Below are positions 37,291 to 55,931 of a DNA stretch of 64,000 nucleotides, piece by piece. The position numbers and the translations under genes were made by a program. This DNA comes from Zygnema cylindricum (taxonomy: Eukaryota; Streptophyta; Zygnematophyceae; Zygnematales; Zygnemataceae). Under the pieces are notes generated by a model, which did not search any database, had not been told where the DNA came from, and saw only the letters and a list, made by a program, of their open reading frames with translations. The DNA lies in NCBI GenBank assembly GCA_037447655.1, contig JBBHKE010000800.1, positions 64,001-128,000 of the forward strand, in the 5' to 3' direction. How positions within the stretch are numbered: position 1 is the stretch's first letter; every line of letters begins with the position of its first letter.

Positions 37291-39081
37291 ATGGCGAAGA
37301 AAGATATCCCGTTTCTTTTTCGTTCTTCGTCCTCCATCTCTGCAATAGACCAGAAGAAGAGGGCAGCAGCCATGGTTCGCCCTCGCTGTACATCTGGACA
37401 GAATGTGTTCGATCTATACGCTTTTGGTTCAAAACTTGGAGAAGGAAACTATGGAACCGTTCGCACGTGTATGGATTTGTTTGAATCCGGACCACAAATG
37501 GCTTGTAAAACTATTTTGTACGATAGTTTAGGAAGTGCCTTAGAACTTAGAGATATTCAAAGGGAAGTTGACACTATGAAGGAACTCGGTAGTCACGCAA
37601 ACATAGTAGAATTAATGGCCGTACATAGAGACAGTATCGGGGTCCACATTATAATGGAGCTTTGTCAAGGAGGAGAGCTATTTGAAGAAGTGAAGAGAAG
37701 AGAGAGGTTTTCTGAAAAGGATGCTATGAATATTATTCGTCAGTTAGCTTCAGCAGTTGATCACTGTCATTCTCGGAGTATTCTACATAGAGATATTAAG
37801 TTAGAAAATATTCTTTTGTCGACTTCACCAGTAAAGGCACGCCAAGTGGCAGGAGCACAGCCAGCTGTGAATGTGAAATTGACTGATTTCGGATTGGCTG
37901 TGCACTTGAAGAAAGGACAAAAGCTGACAGAAGTTGCCGGATCACCTTTCTACATGGCTCCTGAGGTGAGTTACAGACAGAAACAAGGAAAAGAAAAGAA
38001 GGGAAACAAAAGAAAACTACTGCAGAGAGCTTCTTTTATTTCATGCGTTTTTTATCCGTGGAATCGTTAATTGCACATTTGGTCCATTCTCCACCTTTTT
38101 CGTTCGTTTTATACGACGAAATGCTAGGGCGCTTGGAGAATCTATTGTTTCTTAAGGCCTTGTGATGATGTATTTAAGCAACAACGTGATTTCATTTTCT
38201 AAACTCTTTCTCCCTCCTTTTTTTTCCTTTTTCAGGTTGTCCGTGGCCAATCATATGGCTTCAGTGCCGACATTTGGAGTCTTGGAGTCATCCTTTTTGC
38301 TCTTCTTTCCGGTCTTTTGCCTTTCACGGGACCCACAAATGAACTTATTTTCAGGGCTGTCAAACGTTCCCATCTCGACTTAAATACTCCGTCTTGGGCT
38401 GGAGTATCTACTGCTGCTAAGAGATTGGTTCAAAGAATGTTAAGCTCTGATCCCTCTCATAGGCCTACAGCAAAAGAAATCCTGAACCATCCCTTGTGTA
38501 ACTCTTCATCTGCAACAACTGCGACAACTGCGGATGCCGAGTTCTCGTCGCGATTGTCTTCTCTGCAAGCCTCTGAAATTCCGGAGTTTCTGAGAAGACC
38601 ACCGGATGTGTTTTTGAAGTTTTCTGAAGGGGTGATGGATGGGGGAGCTTCGTCTCCTTCTCCGCCTGCGAATTTAAAAAGAACCAGGGCTAGAAATTCG
38701 GGTTTGTTCTTGAGTACGACTTCGAATGCTATCGGGAATGGAGGCAAAGAATTTCAACAGCAGCGTCGGAAAGGAATGTTCCGGTTACCAAATGTGTTCA
38801 AGTTATCACCGCGGGCATTGTCCTCATCCTCCAATTCCTGTTCTTCGACTTCGTCTTCCTCTTGTGCTTCTCTCTCCCCGGAAGTCTCCCCAACTTCGAC
38901 TCTCCGGCTACCAGAGCAGTCTCCCTTTCCCTCTCCCTTCTCTCCTCCCCCATCGAGACCAGTGGACTGTCGAAGCGGTCCGTGTGACTGTGTTTGCATA
39001 TCGCTTAGTCGACACAGTTCTGTTCCTCCTTTGTTTAGTTCAAGGAAAGGGCATGTGGTGGCAGTTGATTTGCAAAGATAG
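37291..39081 (+). CDS. CAMK-like serine/threonine protein kinase, 2 exons
   Basis: Exons 37291-37965 and 38236-39081 join in phase 0, giving 506 residues. The kinase domain spans about 41-305. It has the glycine loop LGEGNYGTV, VAIK-type lysine K73 (ACKTI), helix-C glutamate E92, HRDIKLEN (D168), DFG at 199-201, SPFYMAPE, then ADIWSLGVILFALLSGLLPF, a GPTNELIFRAVKR loop and RMLSSDPSHRPTAKEIL. The pattern is that of the CDPK/SnRK/PEPC-kinase (CAMK) branch. Unlike CDPKs it has no EF-hands, and no UBA or KA1 domain is apparent. The tail of about 200 residues is Ser/Pro-rich, with runs such as SSSSNSCSSTSSSSC and a Cys-containing end. All catalytic residues are present. A second Met at codon 28 is an alternative start. 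Substrate unknown. The gene lies between two long inverted repeat arms. Confidence 0.92.
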
Positions 39082-41634
39082 CACCAGATTTTATCTATTT
39101 TCTTTTTTAAGTGTACATACTCTTCTCCTTAATTTTCTTTGTAGTCTCTTCTCCCAACGACGGCATTCTTAGAAAGTTTTCTGCAGCTCAATTTCTTGTT
39201 GACTGGACAAATGTTTCTATGTCAGCAGTTTTAGATAGATGTGACATTGAATTTTGGTAGAGCAAAGGGGTCTGTACACAAGGATTTTACTTTTTTGTCC
39301 AAATCCTGCTGTGTTCAGAGGCCCTTTAGTAGTGTTCAACAGTTTGGACAACTGTAGGTAGGTTGCCTTTTGTGCAAATCTCTTCATTCTTTCAGGCAAA
39401 TGTAGAGTGTTCAGAGGGTTGGATTACTCTTTTTTTCCATTTGCATTTGTCTCATAACTGAGAAAATGCTGGATCGTTGACATTTCAGTATTATATTGAC
39501 CAGTAAGAAACTATGGACCAAGGGTGCCTAAAAAAGGATGAATCTCAAAATAAAAAAAAGAATTGAGAGATTTTTCAGACTATTTAATTGGCAAAGTTGT
39601 GGTAATATGGCAGTCTGCTGTCAATTCCTTGCAATTGTGGTTTTGGTGTTTCTTCCATGTGGCCTTTTCAATTCAATGTGGGCAATAAGAGGTTGTGCAT
39701 TTATATAGTATTCTGCTGTTTGCGTGTTTGAAAAGCACTACCAAGTACAGTGACTACGCGGTTGGGACTCCAATTTGGGCAAGATCCCTTTTCTGATCGT
39801 GGTGAAAGTGGATATTGTAACTGTTAAAAAGGAAAAAAGTAGTGGTTCGCACTGCTATCTGTGATAAGACATAGCAAGTGTTGGCTTACTATTGAATAAT
39901 CCAGATTCAGTTGATTGTTCTCAGGGAAAAGGTGCGATGCGATGGGCAGAAATGTTCATGCAGACAAGAATCTGGAGAAAGCTGGTTTGGAATAACATTG
40001 GTAGCAGAAATCGAATCGATTGTCTACATCAATAGAAATTCCAGTTCTTTTCTGCTTTCTGCAATGTTGCAGAAACAGAGTGGTACACATTTGGAGAAAT
40101 CTATGGCTGACGCCACAAGGGAGATGCCATCTCTCCTTCTGTACGATCATCCTCCCTGGGCTTCTACTTTGCCTACCATTCCTAAGGAGCTGTTTTGAGC
40201 GGGACGTTTCAGCTCTCCAGTTTTCTAATTGAGGTGCAATGGATAAAAACTTGGACCTCAAAAGAGAGGAATAAAGAACACGCGTTCACACAAATTTGTT
40301 CTTATACCATGTTGTCTTGATGCATTCAGCATTATGAGTGCTAGGCAACGAGATTTACACAATACATATTGACAACATTGGATTGCAGTACTGATATTTT
40401 ATGCTGTATGCATTTCTCATAAATAAGCACTTTGTGTAGACACCCGAACTGGCAAAACATGCCACATGTTTGGATGTATCCATTCTCTCTCTCGCGATTC
40501 TATTTCCTTTTTTATCTATATCTTTTTATTGGTTTGCACAGTTCTGTTACATTGTTTCTAATTTTTAAGAAAAAACCATTGAACGTGGATGACTTCTGGC
40601 ATCGCATAACTCTTTCGACTTGGGAGCGGCTCTTCAAGTTCAACTAACGTTTCTCTTTTCAATCATTTCTGGTGGTTGAAGTTCCCAAAACCTATTCACA
40701 AAGTGGCTTACCTGCCAGAACACAAATGTACATTAAGGTAAAAGATTAGATTTGATACAACATGTATTTATGTTCTATAATGGTGTTCATTTCATTTTTG
40801 TTATTGAATTTCTTAGTTTTTTTTCTGTTTCATGACGGTGTTTGTTGCATATTTTCTTGAATAGAATAACTATAGTTCCTCGAGATTTACTTCTGGTTCA
40901 TGATAATTTTTGTTTCGTTTCTTGTCGCTTAGTGAATATAGTGACAGTCGTCATTCCCGGGTCATGTCAGTCCCTCTTTTTTTTCGAAGTCGGCAAGTTT
41001 TGGCGCATAGAACGGCTGAAAACGGCCGGCGGAACACTCCAAAACTGCCGAAACCGACCGTCCCATCCGTAATTTTGGGCGTTTTGTTTTTATTCGCGTC
41101 GATCATTGTCGTTAAATAATTTCTGATGTTAAGGACGATTCACCAATGGTAGGGCTCGTGGAAAGAAACGGTCCAAGTTTTCGGCCATTCCTCGACGCGT
41201 CGCCTAAAGCAACAAAATGAGAAAAAATACAGGAAAAGCAAAAACATTCGAGAACTTTTTTTTACGGCTGTTTTACGCCCATAAGAAGTTTTCGTGGAGC
41301 AATTAATAAATTAGGACGAATCAAATACTCTTCTTGACGTCGAAAATCGTTTCTTAAAATTTCAAATGCAATTTTTGAATCTTTGGTCTTTTGTTTCCCG
41401 TAAAATTTCTCGCATTTCAACGTAATTAGCCCCCTGGGTTTCCCGCGGCTTGCAATCATTGAGCTTTTTCGGGTCTATTTTTGCATCGAATTTTGAAAAA
41501 CAACCCGACTTTGGAACCGATACGAGCCCTGTTCGAACCGAACCGTTTCCGTCAGCGAAAAAGTGTACTTCATCCCGTACGTTATCATGTCTTGCCGTAC
41601 TGCTCTTATTTTAAAGTTTAAAGCATAGTTCAAA
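39082..41634. other. Kinase 3' flank, gene-free
   Basis: Begins with the probable kinase 3' UTR. Short open frames near 39911-40261 overlap on both strands and resemble no family. The last 600 bp is AT-rich with no clear structure. Confidence 0.45.
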
Positions 41635-41715
41635 AGTAGGTGAAAGTACACCCATACAATATGCCTATTGTACGCAAAAAATACAATATACCCCTAAGAC
41701 CCATATTGTATTGGC
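41635..41715. repeat. Dispersed repeat, second copy at 32383-32475
   Basis: Both copies run CATAGTTCAAAAGTAGGTGA, then CCCATACAATATGCC and AAGACCCATATTGTATT, in the same orientation, with scattered substitutions. Identity unknown. Confidence 0.8.
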
Positions 41716-41744
41716 CGAAAAAAATGAAATAAAATCATAGTTGT

Positions 41745-42454
41745 TCACGACGATTAGTGCGAACGTACCGTACGCGACGAATTATACGTAACAAACGCAT
41801 TGAACCTTTTGATCAAATCGCAAAAAATCGTTAATGAATTTCCTACCGTACTATTCCGTACATAAAAAAACAAAAAACAATTACATATAACGCAGTTTAC
41901 TAGTTTTTCCCGTTAAATGAGCGGTTAAACAATAAACTTTTTATATTTTTATTACCTATTTCACAGGTATCGGATCTTCTCACCAACTGGTAGTCCAGTG
42001 GTTCACCTTAGAGTAAGCTACCTACTTGACGTACCCGGGTTCGAATGCCACGGAGGTAAAATTTTGCGGTTTCGTTTTCAATGTTCCATGGCGTCTTCTT
42101 TCAAAAAAAATTGAAGAAGACGCCCGTACAAATTTCAAACTGAACGCGCGAAATTATTGTGACGTTCAACGTCTCTTTTCGAAAATGTCCGTACATTTTC
42201 GATTATATAACGTACAGCTCCCGTGGTATTCCTGTTCAGTTCACTGAACAGAAAGTACCAATAAGTACGACGCAAATTTCCCGTTTTATTCCGTACATAT
42301 CCGTAAAAAAACAGTTACAGTAATTTGTTTACAGACTTCCGTAAATTTCCAGTTGCAGTTTACAGTAGACGTTTTTTCACGATTGTTTCAAAAGTCACGA
42401 ACTATACGTTTCAATCGGAAAAAAGTAAAAAATCGCGCGATTTGAACAACTATG
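41745..42454. repeat. Right arm of the long inverted repeat flanking the kinase gene
   Basis: Inverted, diverged counterpart of 35273-35750. Blocks match at both ends (GCGACGAATTATACGTAACA inside; AATCGCGCGATTTGAACAAC outside). It is some 230 bp longer than the left arm, and the extra DNA includes the tRNA-like segment at 41985-42060. The outer edge is only about 185 bp from the UBA5 start codon. Confidence 0.72.
41985..42060 (+). repeat. tRNA-derived (SINE-like) pol III promoter segment
   Basis: TAGTCCAGTGG at 41991-42001 fits the tRNA A box and GGTTCGAATGCC at 42038-42049 fits the B box, at normal tRNA spacing. The T stem (CCGGG against GCCAC) does not pair, so it is not a working tRNA gene but looks like the head of a SINE or a tRNA pseudogene. 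Confidence 0.6.
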
Positions 42455-42638
42455 GTTTCTGGTGACTCTGTATCATGTGCGTACTATACGAAGTTTCCAT
42501 CTATAGTACGCATATGGGCTAACCGCCTAAAAACGTTTCCACTTTTACACCTTTTTTCGCAAATCAGAGGTTCAAAACGTCGATTCTATCTCCTGGTTTT
42601 CTGATTTTCTCTTGTGGTTGTAAGTTAGAAAGGTGACC

Positions 42639-50351
<7,713 letters not shown>

Positions 50352-52108
50352 TTGGCTCGTATTCTCCTTTTTTCTTTCTTTCTTTCTTTTCCGATTTTCG
50401 ATTTTCGATTTCCGTTTCTCGTAGGTAGTTTGGCGACCGACTCTCATTGGCAGTTGGGGAGATAAGAACGAGAGGGAAAGAGAGAACAGAAGAAAAAACA
50501 AATTATAAGTAAAAGCTAAAACAAAATTATAGTGTTAGCTATGTTACTATCTCTGTCTCATGGTGTACCTTTTTTGAAACTTTTCCAATTTTAATTTGTC
50601 ATGAAGTACTGATGTGTGCAGAGAGGAGAGAAGAGGGCCGGATGAGGGTAAGGGAATCTTTTTTAGTAAGATGTCCATCACTTTATCTCCATCCTTTTGC
50701 AGTAAAAATATGAAATTATATTGTGGGTACATGTAAGCTCCTCTGAGTTTGTTTTAGTGAAAAGGAGATACCGTACAAAAAGGTTGCCGGTTCTCTGTAT
50801 TGTTTCTTACATTTTACTGTTTTCTTGTCACATTCAACAAGTATTTGAAGTCCACGCTATTATATTGAAATGATTCACAACAAAAACCTTCAACATTCTT
50901 GCATCATTGCAAATATTTTTGTTCATGATTTAAAAAAAGTAATTGTCAGGGAGAACTGACATATATCTACAAGATTCTTCATCCTAGCTAGTTATTTTCC
51001 TCATTGGAAAGTAACTTTTTTTTGTTAAAACTGAGTAAAGAGAAAATAGTGTTACTCGTATTTACAGCTATGGTATTACCATTTATGTGCCCAATCCCCG
51101 TCCTTTTCCTTATTCTTTCCGCTCGGTGAGAAAAGTATGTACACCTACTTCACGGCTATTGGGCCACAAAATGAAGAAAACATGAAGAATTGTTTTTCTT
51201 TCCTTTTTTAACATGTGGTTTCTGATATTTGAATATGGGGGGAATCCTGGTGTTGACTATTGAATTTTTTTTAGGATGTGTTTCCTACACATCCATACAA
51301 TATGATATCCTTACCAAGAAAAAAAGATATGAGAAATGAAAAACAATGTGACAATATTGTCCTCGTATGTAGCACATTCGCCTGAAAACCTAAAGAGACA
51401 AAAGGGGAAAAAGAAAACAAAAAAAGAGAGAGAGAAAGATGCGACAAAATGATTCAACCGGGTTAGCAAAAGGTTTTATCCATGGTTAAAGTCCGCAAAA
51501 AAATATAAAATAAGTATTTTGCTTCTCCCTTGCATATGGTTTGTCATTCAAAACTGAAACAGAATTAATTATATTATCCGAATCAATTTTTCACACGTAT
51601 TTTTCTTAATATGCACCTCATAATAATAAGTTTCTCTCCTCTAACACCAATTCGCGGTATACTTGTGGACGGTCCGAGTAAGAACAAAACCTAGAAACTC
51701 AAAAACCGCATGCTGGGAAAGCAAACCTAATACAAAAAAACAAAAAAAAAAACTTGAAAGGGACAAACACAGAGAAGTGCCACCCCAACACTGGGCCGTG
51801 TGAGCCACAATCGCAACAAGGCCGGAATTCGGCGAAACAATGACACCAGAAACATTGGTTTTTTAGGGTTTTTTTAGTGTTTTCTTAGGTTTTTCGGGTT
51901 TTTCAAAGCCTTCGTCAAGCAAAACCGATATCGATACACTGCAAAAACAAAGAATAACATGTGAAACCTCAGGTCGAACAAAAAACCTCCCCTCATAAAC
52001 ACTACTGTAGTCGCAATATTACTGTGAATATTATCTTGAGCCTAAATCAACTTCCCAATAAGAAAAAAAACCCAATAATGGAGGTTAATCCAAAACCTGA
52101 GGGAGGTA
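50352..52108. other. UBA5 3' flank
   Basis: Probable UBA5 3' UTR followed by AT-rich DNA. No gene or structured repeat is seen. Confidence 0.45.
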
Positions 52109-52325
52109 CACCACTAATCGTTATTAGAGTTAAAGCTTTTTCCGCCACTCAAAACAATTTTTTTTCGTTCACACTTTTCGGATTGTCAATCGGAGACCGC
52201 CAATAGTAAGGCGAGAATCTTGCCTGCCAATAGCAACCATCGAATTGACAATCCGACAAGTGTGCACGAAGAAAATATGTTTTAAGTGGCGAAAAAAACT
52301 TTAACACTAATGACGATTGGCGGTG
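52109..52325. mobile_element. TA-type MITE with long internal inverted arms
   Basis: Left end CACCACTAATCGTTATTAGA with TA before it, right end CACTAATGACGATTGGCGGTG. Inside, CCGCCACTCAAAACAATTTT...CACACTTTTCGGATTGTCAA returns inverted. The arms match those of the element at 8321-8470. Confidence 0.8.
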
Positions 52326-53289
52326 GGTAGTGAGTTGAGGAAACATGAAGCAATTGGGAAAAAGATTTTGTAGACCAGTAGAAAATCTTCGGAACCGAGG
52401 CTCTCCCAAGAAAAAAATTGTTGGTTGTAGAGTCGAAGGGAAGAGCCTCGAGAGGGAAGCTCAAATTGAGAGAGTGTTGATTATTTTCTCGAGAGTTAAC
52501 TATCGGGCTCCAGCTTAACGGACTCCGTAAAGAGAGCGGAGAAAACTGGCATAGAAACCGGCATATCTATCGAAACAAAGGGAGGAAGAAGACCCGTCCG
52601 GTTTTCATGGAAAGGTAAGGTTCTTGACCTTCCTATTGGCGGTCTCCCAATGGAAACTGGAGATGTGTGGAGAGAGAAAAGAGGAAGTGGGGAGAGAAAC
52701 ATCAACTCTAGTAGTCATTTCACCATATAGCTTTGACTTTTTAAGTCCTAAATAAGGAAAGTACATAACAATATTAACTTCGAGTTATCAAAAATAAGTC
52801 ACTGGGTTTTACTATTAAACTTTGCTCCTTCAAATATTTCGCAATTTTTTAACAAAATTTATATAGAATAAAGGTAGGAAAGAATATCGGACAAAATTTC
52901 ATAGAAGTGCGGTATCAGATTCCCTTACCTTTATTAATGAGGATTATAATTATTATTATTATTCGTATTATTATTATGATTATTAGTATCAATATTATTA
53001 CTATTATTATTGAATATTGAGTTTAGTGACTTTTTCCTTCCTAAATTTCTTTTGGGAAATCTTGGTCAATTCTGGTCAAACTTGATTATTTTACACCTAA
53101 TTTCAAACACCAGCAGCTCAAAAAATACTATATGACAAAAAAAATTCTTTAAACGATTGGAAGAGAATAATAATAAAAAAAAAAAGATTTTTGACGTCAG
53201 TTATTCAAACTCATTTCAATGGATGATTCCAGGAGTCAACACTAATTTGGGTGTTGGAATAAAACAGCCTCAATTTGTGACATTTGAAC
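52326..53289. other. Gene-free spacer
   Basis: Contains an ATT/TTA microsatellite near 52945-53010. Otherwise nothing recognisable. Confidence 0.45.
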
Positions 53290-54610
53290 TAAAATTCAGG
53301 GAGGGAGGGAAAGAGAGGAGGGAGAGAGGGAGAGGGGGAGAAGGAAAGTGGGGAGAGAGGGAGGGAGAGAGAGGGAGAGAGGGCGAGAGGGAAAGAGGGA
53401 GAGGGAAAGTGAGAGAGAGGGAGGGAGAGAGGGATAGAGGGAAAGAGGGAGAGAGGGAGACAGCAGGGAAGTGAGAGGGAAAGGGAGAGAGGGAGAGAGG
53501 GAGACAGCAGGGAAGTGAGAGAGGGAAATGGAGAGAGGGAGAGGTAGGGAGGGAGGGAGAGAGGGAGGGAGAAAGGGAGAGGGAGAGGGAGAGAGCAAGG
53601 TAGGGAGGGAGAGGGAGAGGGAGAGGGGGAGAGAGGGAGAGAGAGGGAGAAAGAGAGGCGAGGGGGAGGGAAAGAGGGAGAGGGGGAGAGGGAAAGAGGG
53701 AGAGGGAGAGTGAGAAAGAGGGAGGGAGAGAGGGATAGAGGGAAAGAGGGAGAGGGAGAGAGGGAGAGAGGGAGAGAGGGAGAGGGAAAGAGGGAGAGTG
53801 AGAAAGAGGGGAGGGAGAGAGGGATAGGGGGAAAGAGGGAGAAAGGGAGAGAGCAAGGGAGGGAGTGAGAGAGGGAGAGAGGGAGAGAGGGAGAGAGGGA
53901 GAGAGCAAGGAAAGGAGTGTGAGAGGGAGAGAGGGAGAGAGGGAGAGGGAGAGAGGGAGAGAGGGAGGGAAGGAAAGAGAGAGTTATAGGTAGGGAGGGA
54001 GGGAGAGAGGGAGGGAGAGAGGGAGGGAGAGAGGGAGAGGGAGAGGCAGAGAGCAAGGGAGGGAAAGAGAGAGAGAGAGAGAAAGAGGGGAGGGAGAGAG
54101 GGAGAGAGGGAGAGAGGGAGAGAGGGAGAGAGGGAGAGGAAGAGAGGGTGAGGGAGAGAGGGAGAGTAGGGGGGAGTGAGGGAGGGTGGGCGAGAGGGAG
54201 AGGGAGGGAGGGAGAGGGAGGGGGTGGTAGAGGGAAAGTTGGAGGGAGGAGAGATAGATGGAGGGAGGGAGAGAGAGAGGGAGGGAGGGTGAGAGGGAGG
54301 GAGAGAAGAGAGAGAGAGGGAAAGTGATAGGGAGAGGGAGAGATGGAGGGAGAGAGGGAGGGAGGGAGAGGGAAAGTGATAGGGAGAGGTAGAGAGGGAG
54401 GGAGAGAGGGAGAGAGAGGGAGAAAGGTAGAGAGAGGGAGAAAGGTGGAGAGGGGGATAGAGGGAGAGAGGGAGAGTAGAAGAGAGGGAGAGAGGGAGAA
54501 AGGGAGAGAGGGAGGGAGATAGAGAGGGAGAAAGGTAGAGAGGTATCTAGGGACAGAGGGATAGAGGACGCGAGGTAGAGGGGGAGGGAGAGCGGGAGAG
54601 AGACTCCCGA
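53290..54610. repeat. 1.3-kb polypurine (GGGAGA)n tract
   Basis: Almost every base on the plus strand is G or A, in GGGAGA, GGGAAAGA and GGGAGGGAGA units, with only a few pyrimidines. The complementary strand yields Ser/Leu/Pro frames of up to 255 codons that are pure repeat artefacts. Such mirror-rich purine tracts can form triplex DNA. True length may be misassembled. Confidence 0.97.
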
Positions 54611-55264
54611 CTTTAGTTTTAGTTTCCTAAAGCCGTTTTATCTGATTTAGAAAAATAAAAATGGCATATTATTTTCCTACATATGACACAAATAATCAAT
54701 TGTTAAGATGAGCAACTCTCAAAAACATACATAAACAAAAAAATAAAAAGGGAAAATAATAAAAAGGGAAAAAAAAATGGAAAGAATAAGTTAGGGCACA
54801 GAAAAAAGAAAAGATATTAGCATTTAAATCGAATCGTGACTGTGTCTAATATCCTTTTTTTTCTATTAACATTCCTATTTTTATTTTTCAAAATGACCTC
54901 AATTTCTATGCTTATTCTCAGTAAAGGAAAGTACACTGGGTGAAAAAAACAAAAAAAAAAAGTCTTTAACGTCGTAAGAATTCAAGAAACTACAGTTGAC
55001 CACGAAAAGGTTATTGTTATTATTCCTATTTCACTATTTTGAAATCTGTCGACAGAAGTGGGTAAAAGCTAAAAAACAAAAAAAAGGTTCTGAGGTCAAA
55101 AATCGAGTACATATACATTGTCAAACTATAATAAAAATCAACAATATGACAGGAAGGAGAAAAACAACTATTCTCACTAATTTACACAAACAGACAAATA
55201 TCTCTCTGGGAAAAGGATAAATGCCAATCCCTGGCCATCTACAAGTGTCACAAACCTCTTGAAA
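54611..55264. other. AT-rich spacer
   Basis: A-rich DNA between two purine tracts. No gene is seen. Confidence 0.4.
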
Positions 55265-55370
55265 AAAAAAAGGGAGGGAGAGGGAGGGAGGGGGAGTGAG
55301 GGAGAGGGAGAGGGAGAGAGAGAGGGAGAGGGAGAAAGAGGAAGGGGAAGAGGGAGAGAGAGGAAAGAAG
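55265..55370. repeat. Short GGGAGA purine tract
   Basis: Same composition as the tract at 53290-54610, about 100 bp. Confidence 0.9.
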
Positions 55371-55548
55371 AGGGGGATTAATCCGTCCAAACCTCTTTAT
55401 TTTCATGGATTTCTAAAACTATTCTGTCTCTTCTTTTACTTCCTTCTTTTTCTTCATAATACTAATCAAAAGTATTTTTATCCCGAAAATTCTTTGTAAG
55501 CAAATATTTTTTTTTTTGAAAAAAGATCTTTCCCTTCGTCGTCTCTTT

Positions 55549-55852
55549 CCCCCCCCCCCCCCCCCCCCTTTTTTTCCTCTTTCCTCTCCGGCTTTACTTT
55601 TTCTTAACGGCCATCCAGATTTTAAGATTTCCCAATCCCGATTGAATCTTCGCCGTCCATTTTTTTCTTTTCTTGATTTTTTTTTTTTGCTGTCTTTTTT
55701 TTGTTTTTTGTAATTTTATTGTTTTTTCCTTGTTTTTTTTTTTTTTTTTTTTTTTTTCTGTTTTTTTTTTTTTTTTTTTTTTTTGCTGTCTTTTTTTTGT
55801 TTTTTGTTTTTTTATTGTTTTTTCCTTGTTTTTTTTTTTTTTTTTTTTTTTT
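55549..55852. repeat. Poly-C and poly-T runs
   Basis: A run of about 20 C near 55549-55568, then long T runs at about 55677-55850 in two similar blocks, each beginning GCTGTCTTTTTTTTG. The latter look like a short tandem duplication. They lie just past the 3' end of the ELF4-like gene. Confidence 0.9.
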
Positions 55853-55931
55853 CAGGTTTTTTTCTTGTATTTTTGTCTTTAGCCCTTTTACTTATTCATT
55901 TTTATTTACTCTTTTTTGTTTTTTTCTCCCT

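Noticed and set aside
41985-42060. Functional tRNA gene
   Set aside because: A and B boxes are good, but the T stem fails to pair; called SINE-like instead.
53270-54056. Ser/Leu/Pro-rich proteins of up to 255 residues on the minus strand
   Set aside because: Translation of a GGGAGA repeat; open in every frame that lacks a stop word, no initiation context, no domain.
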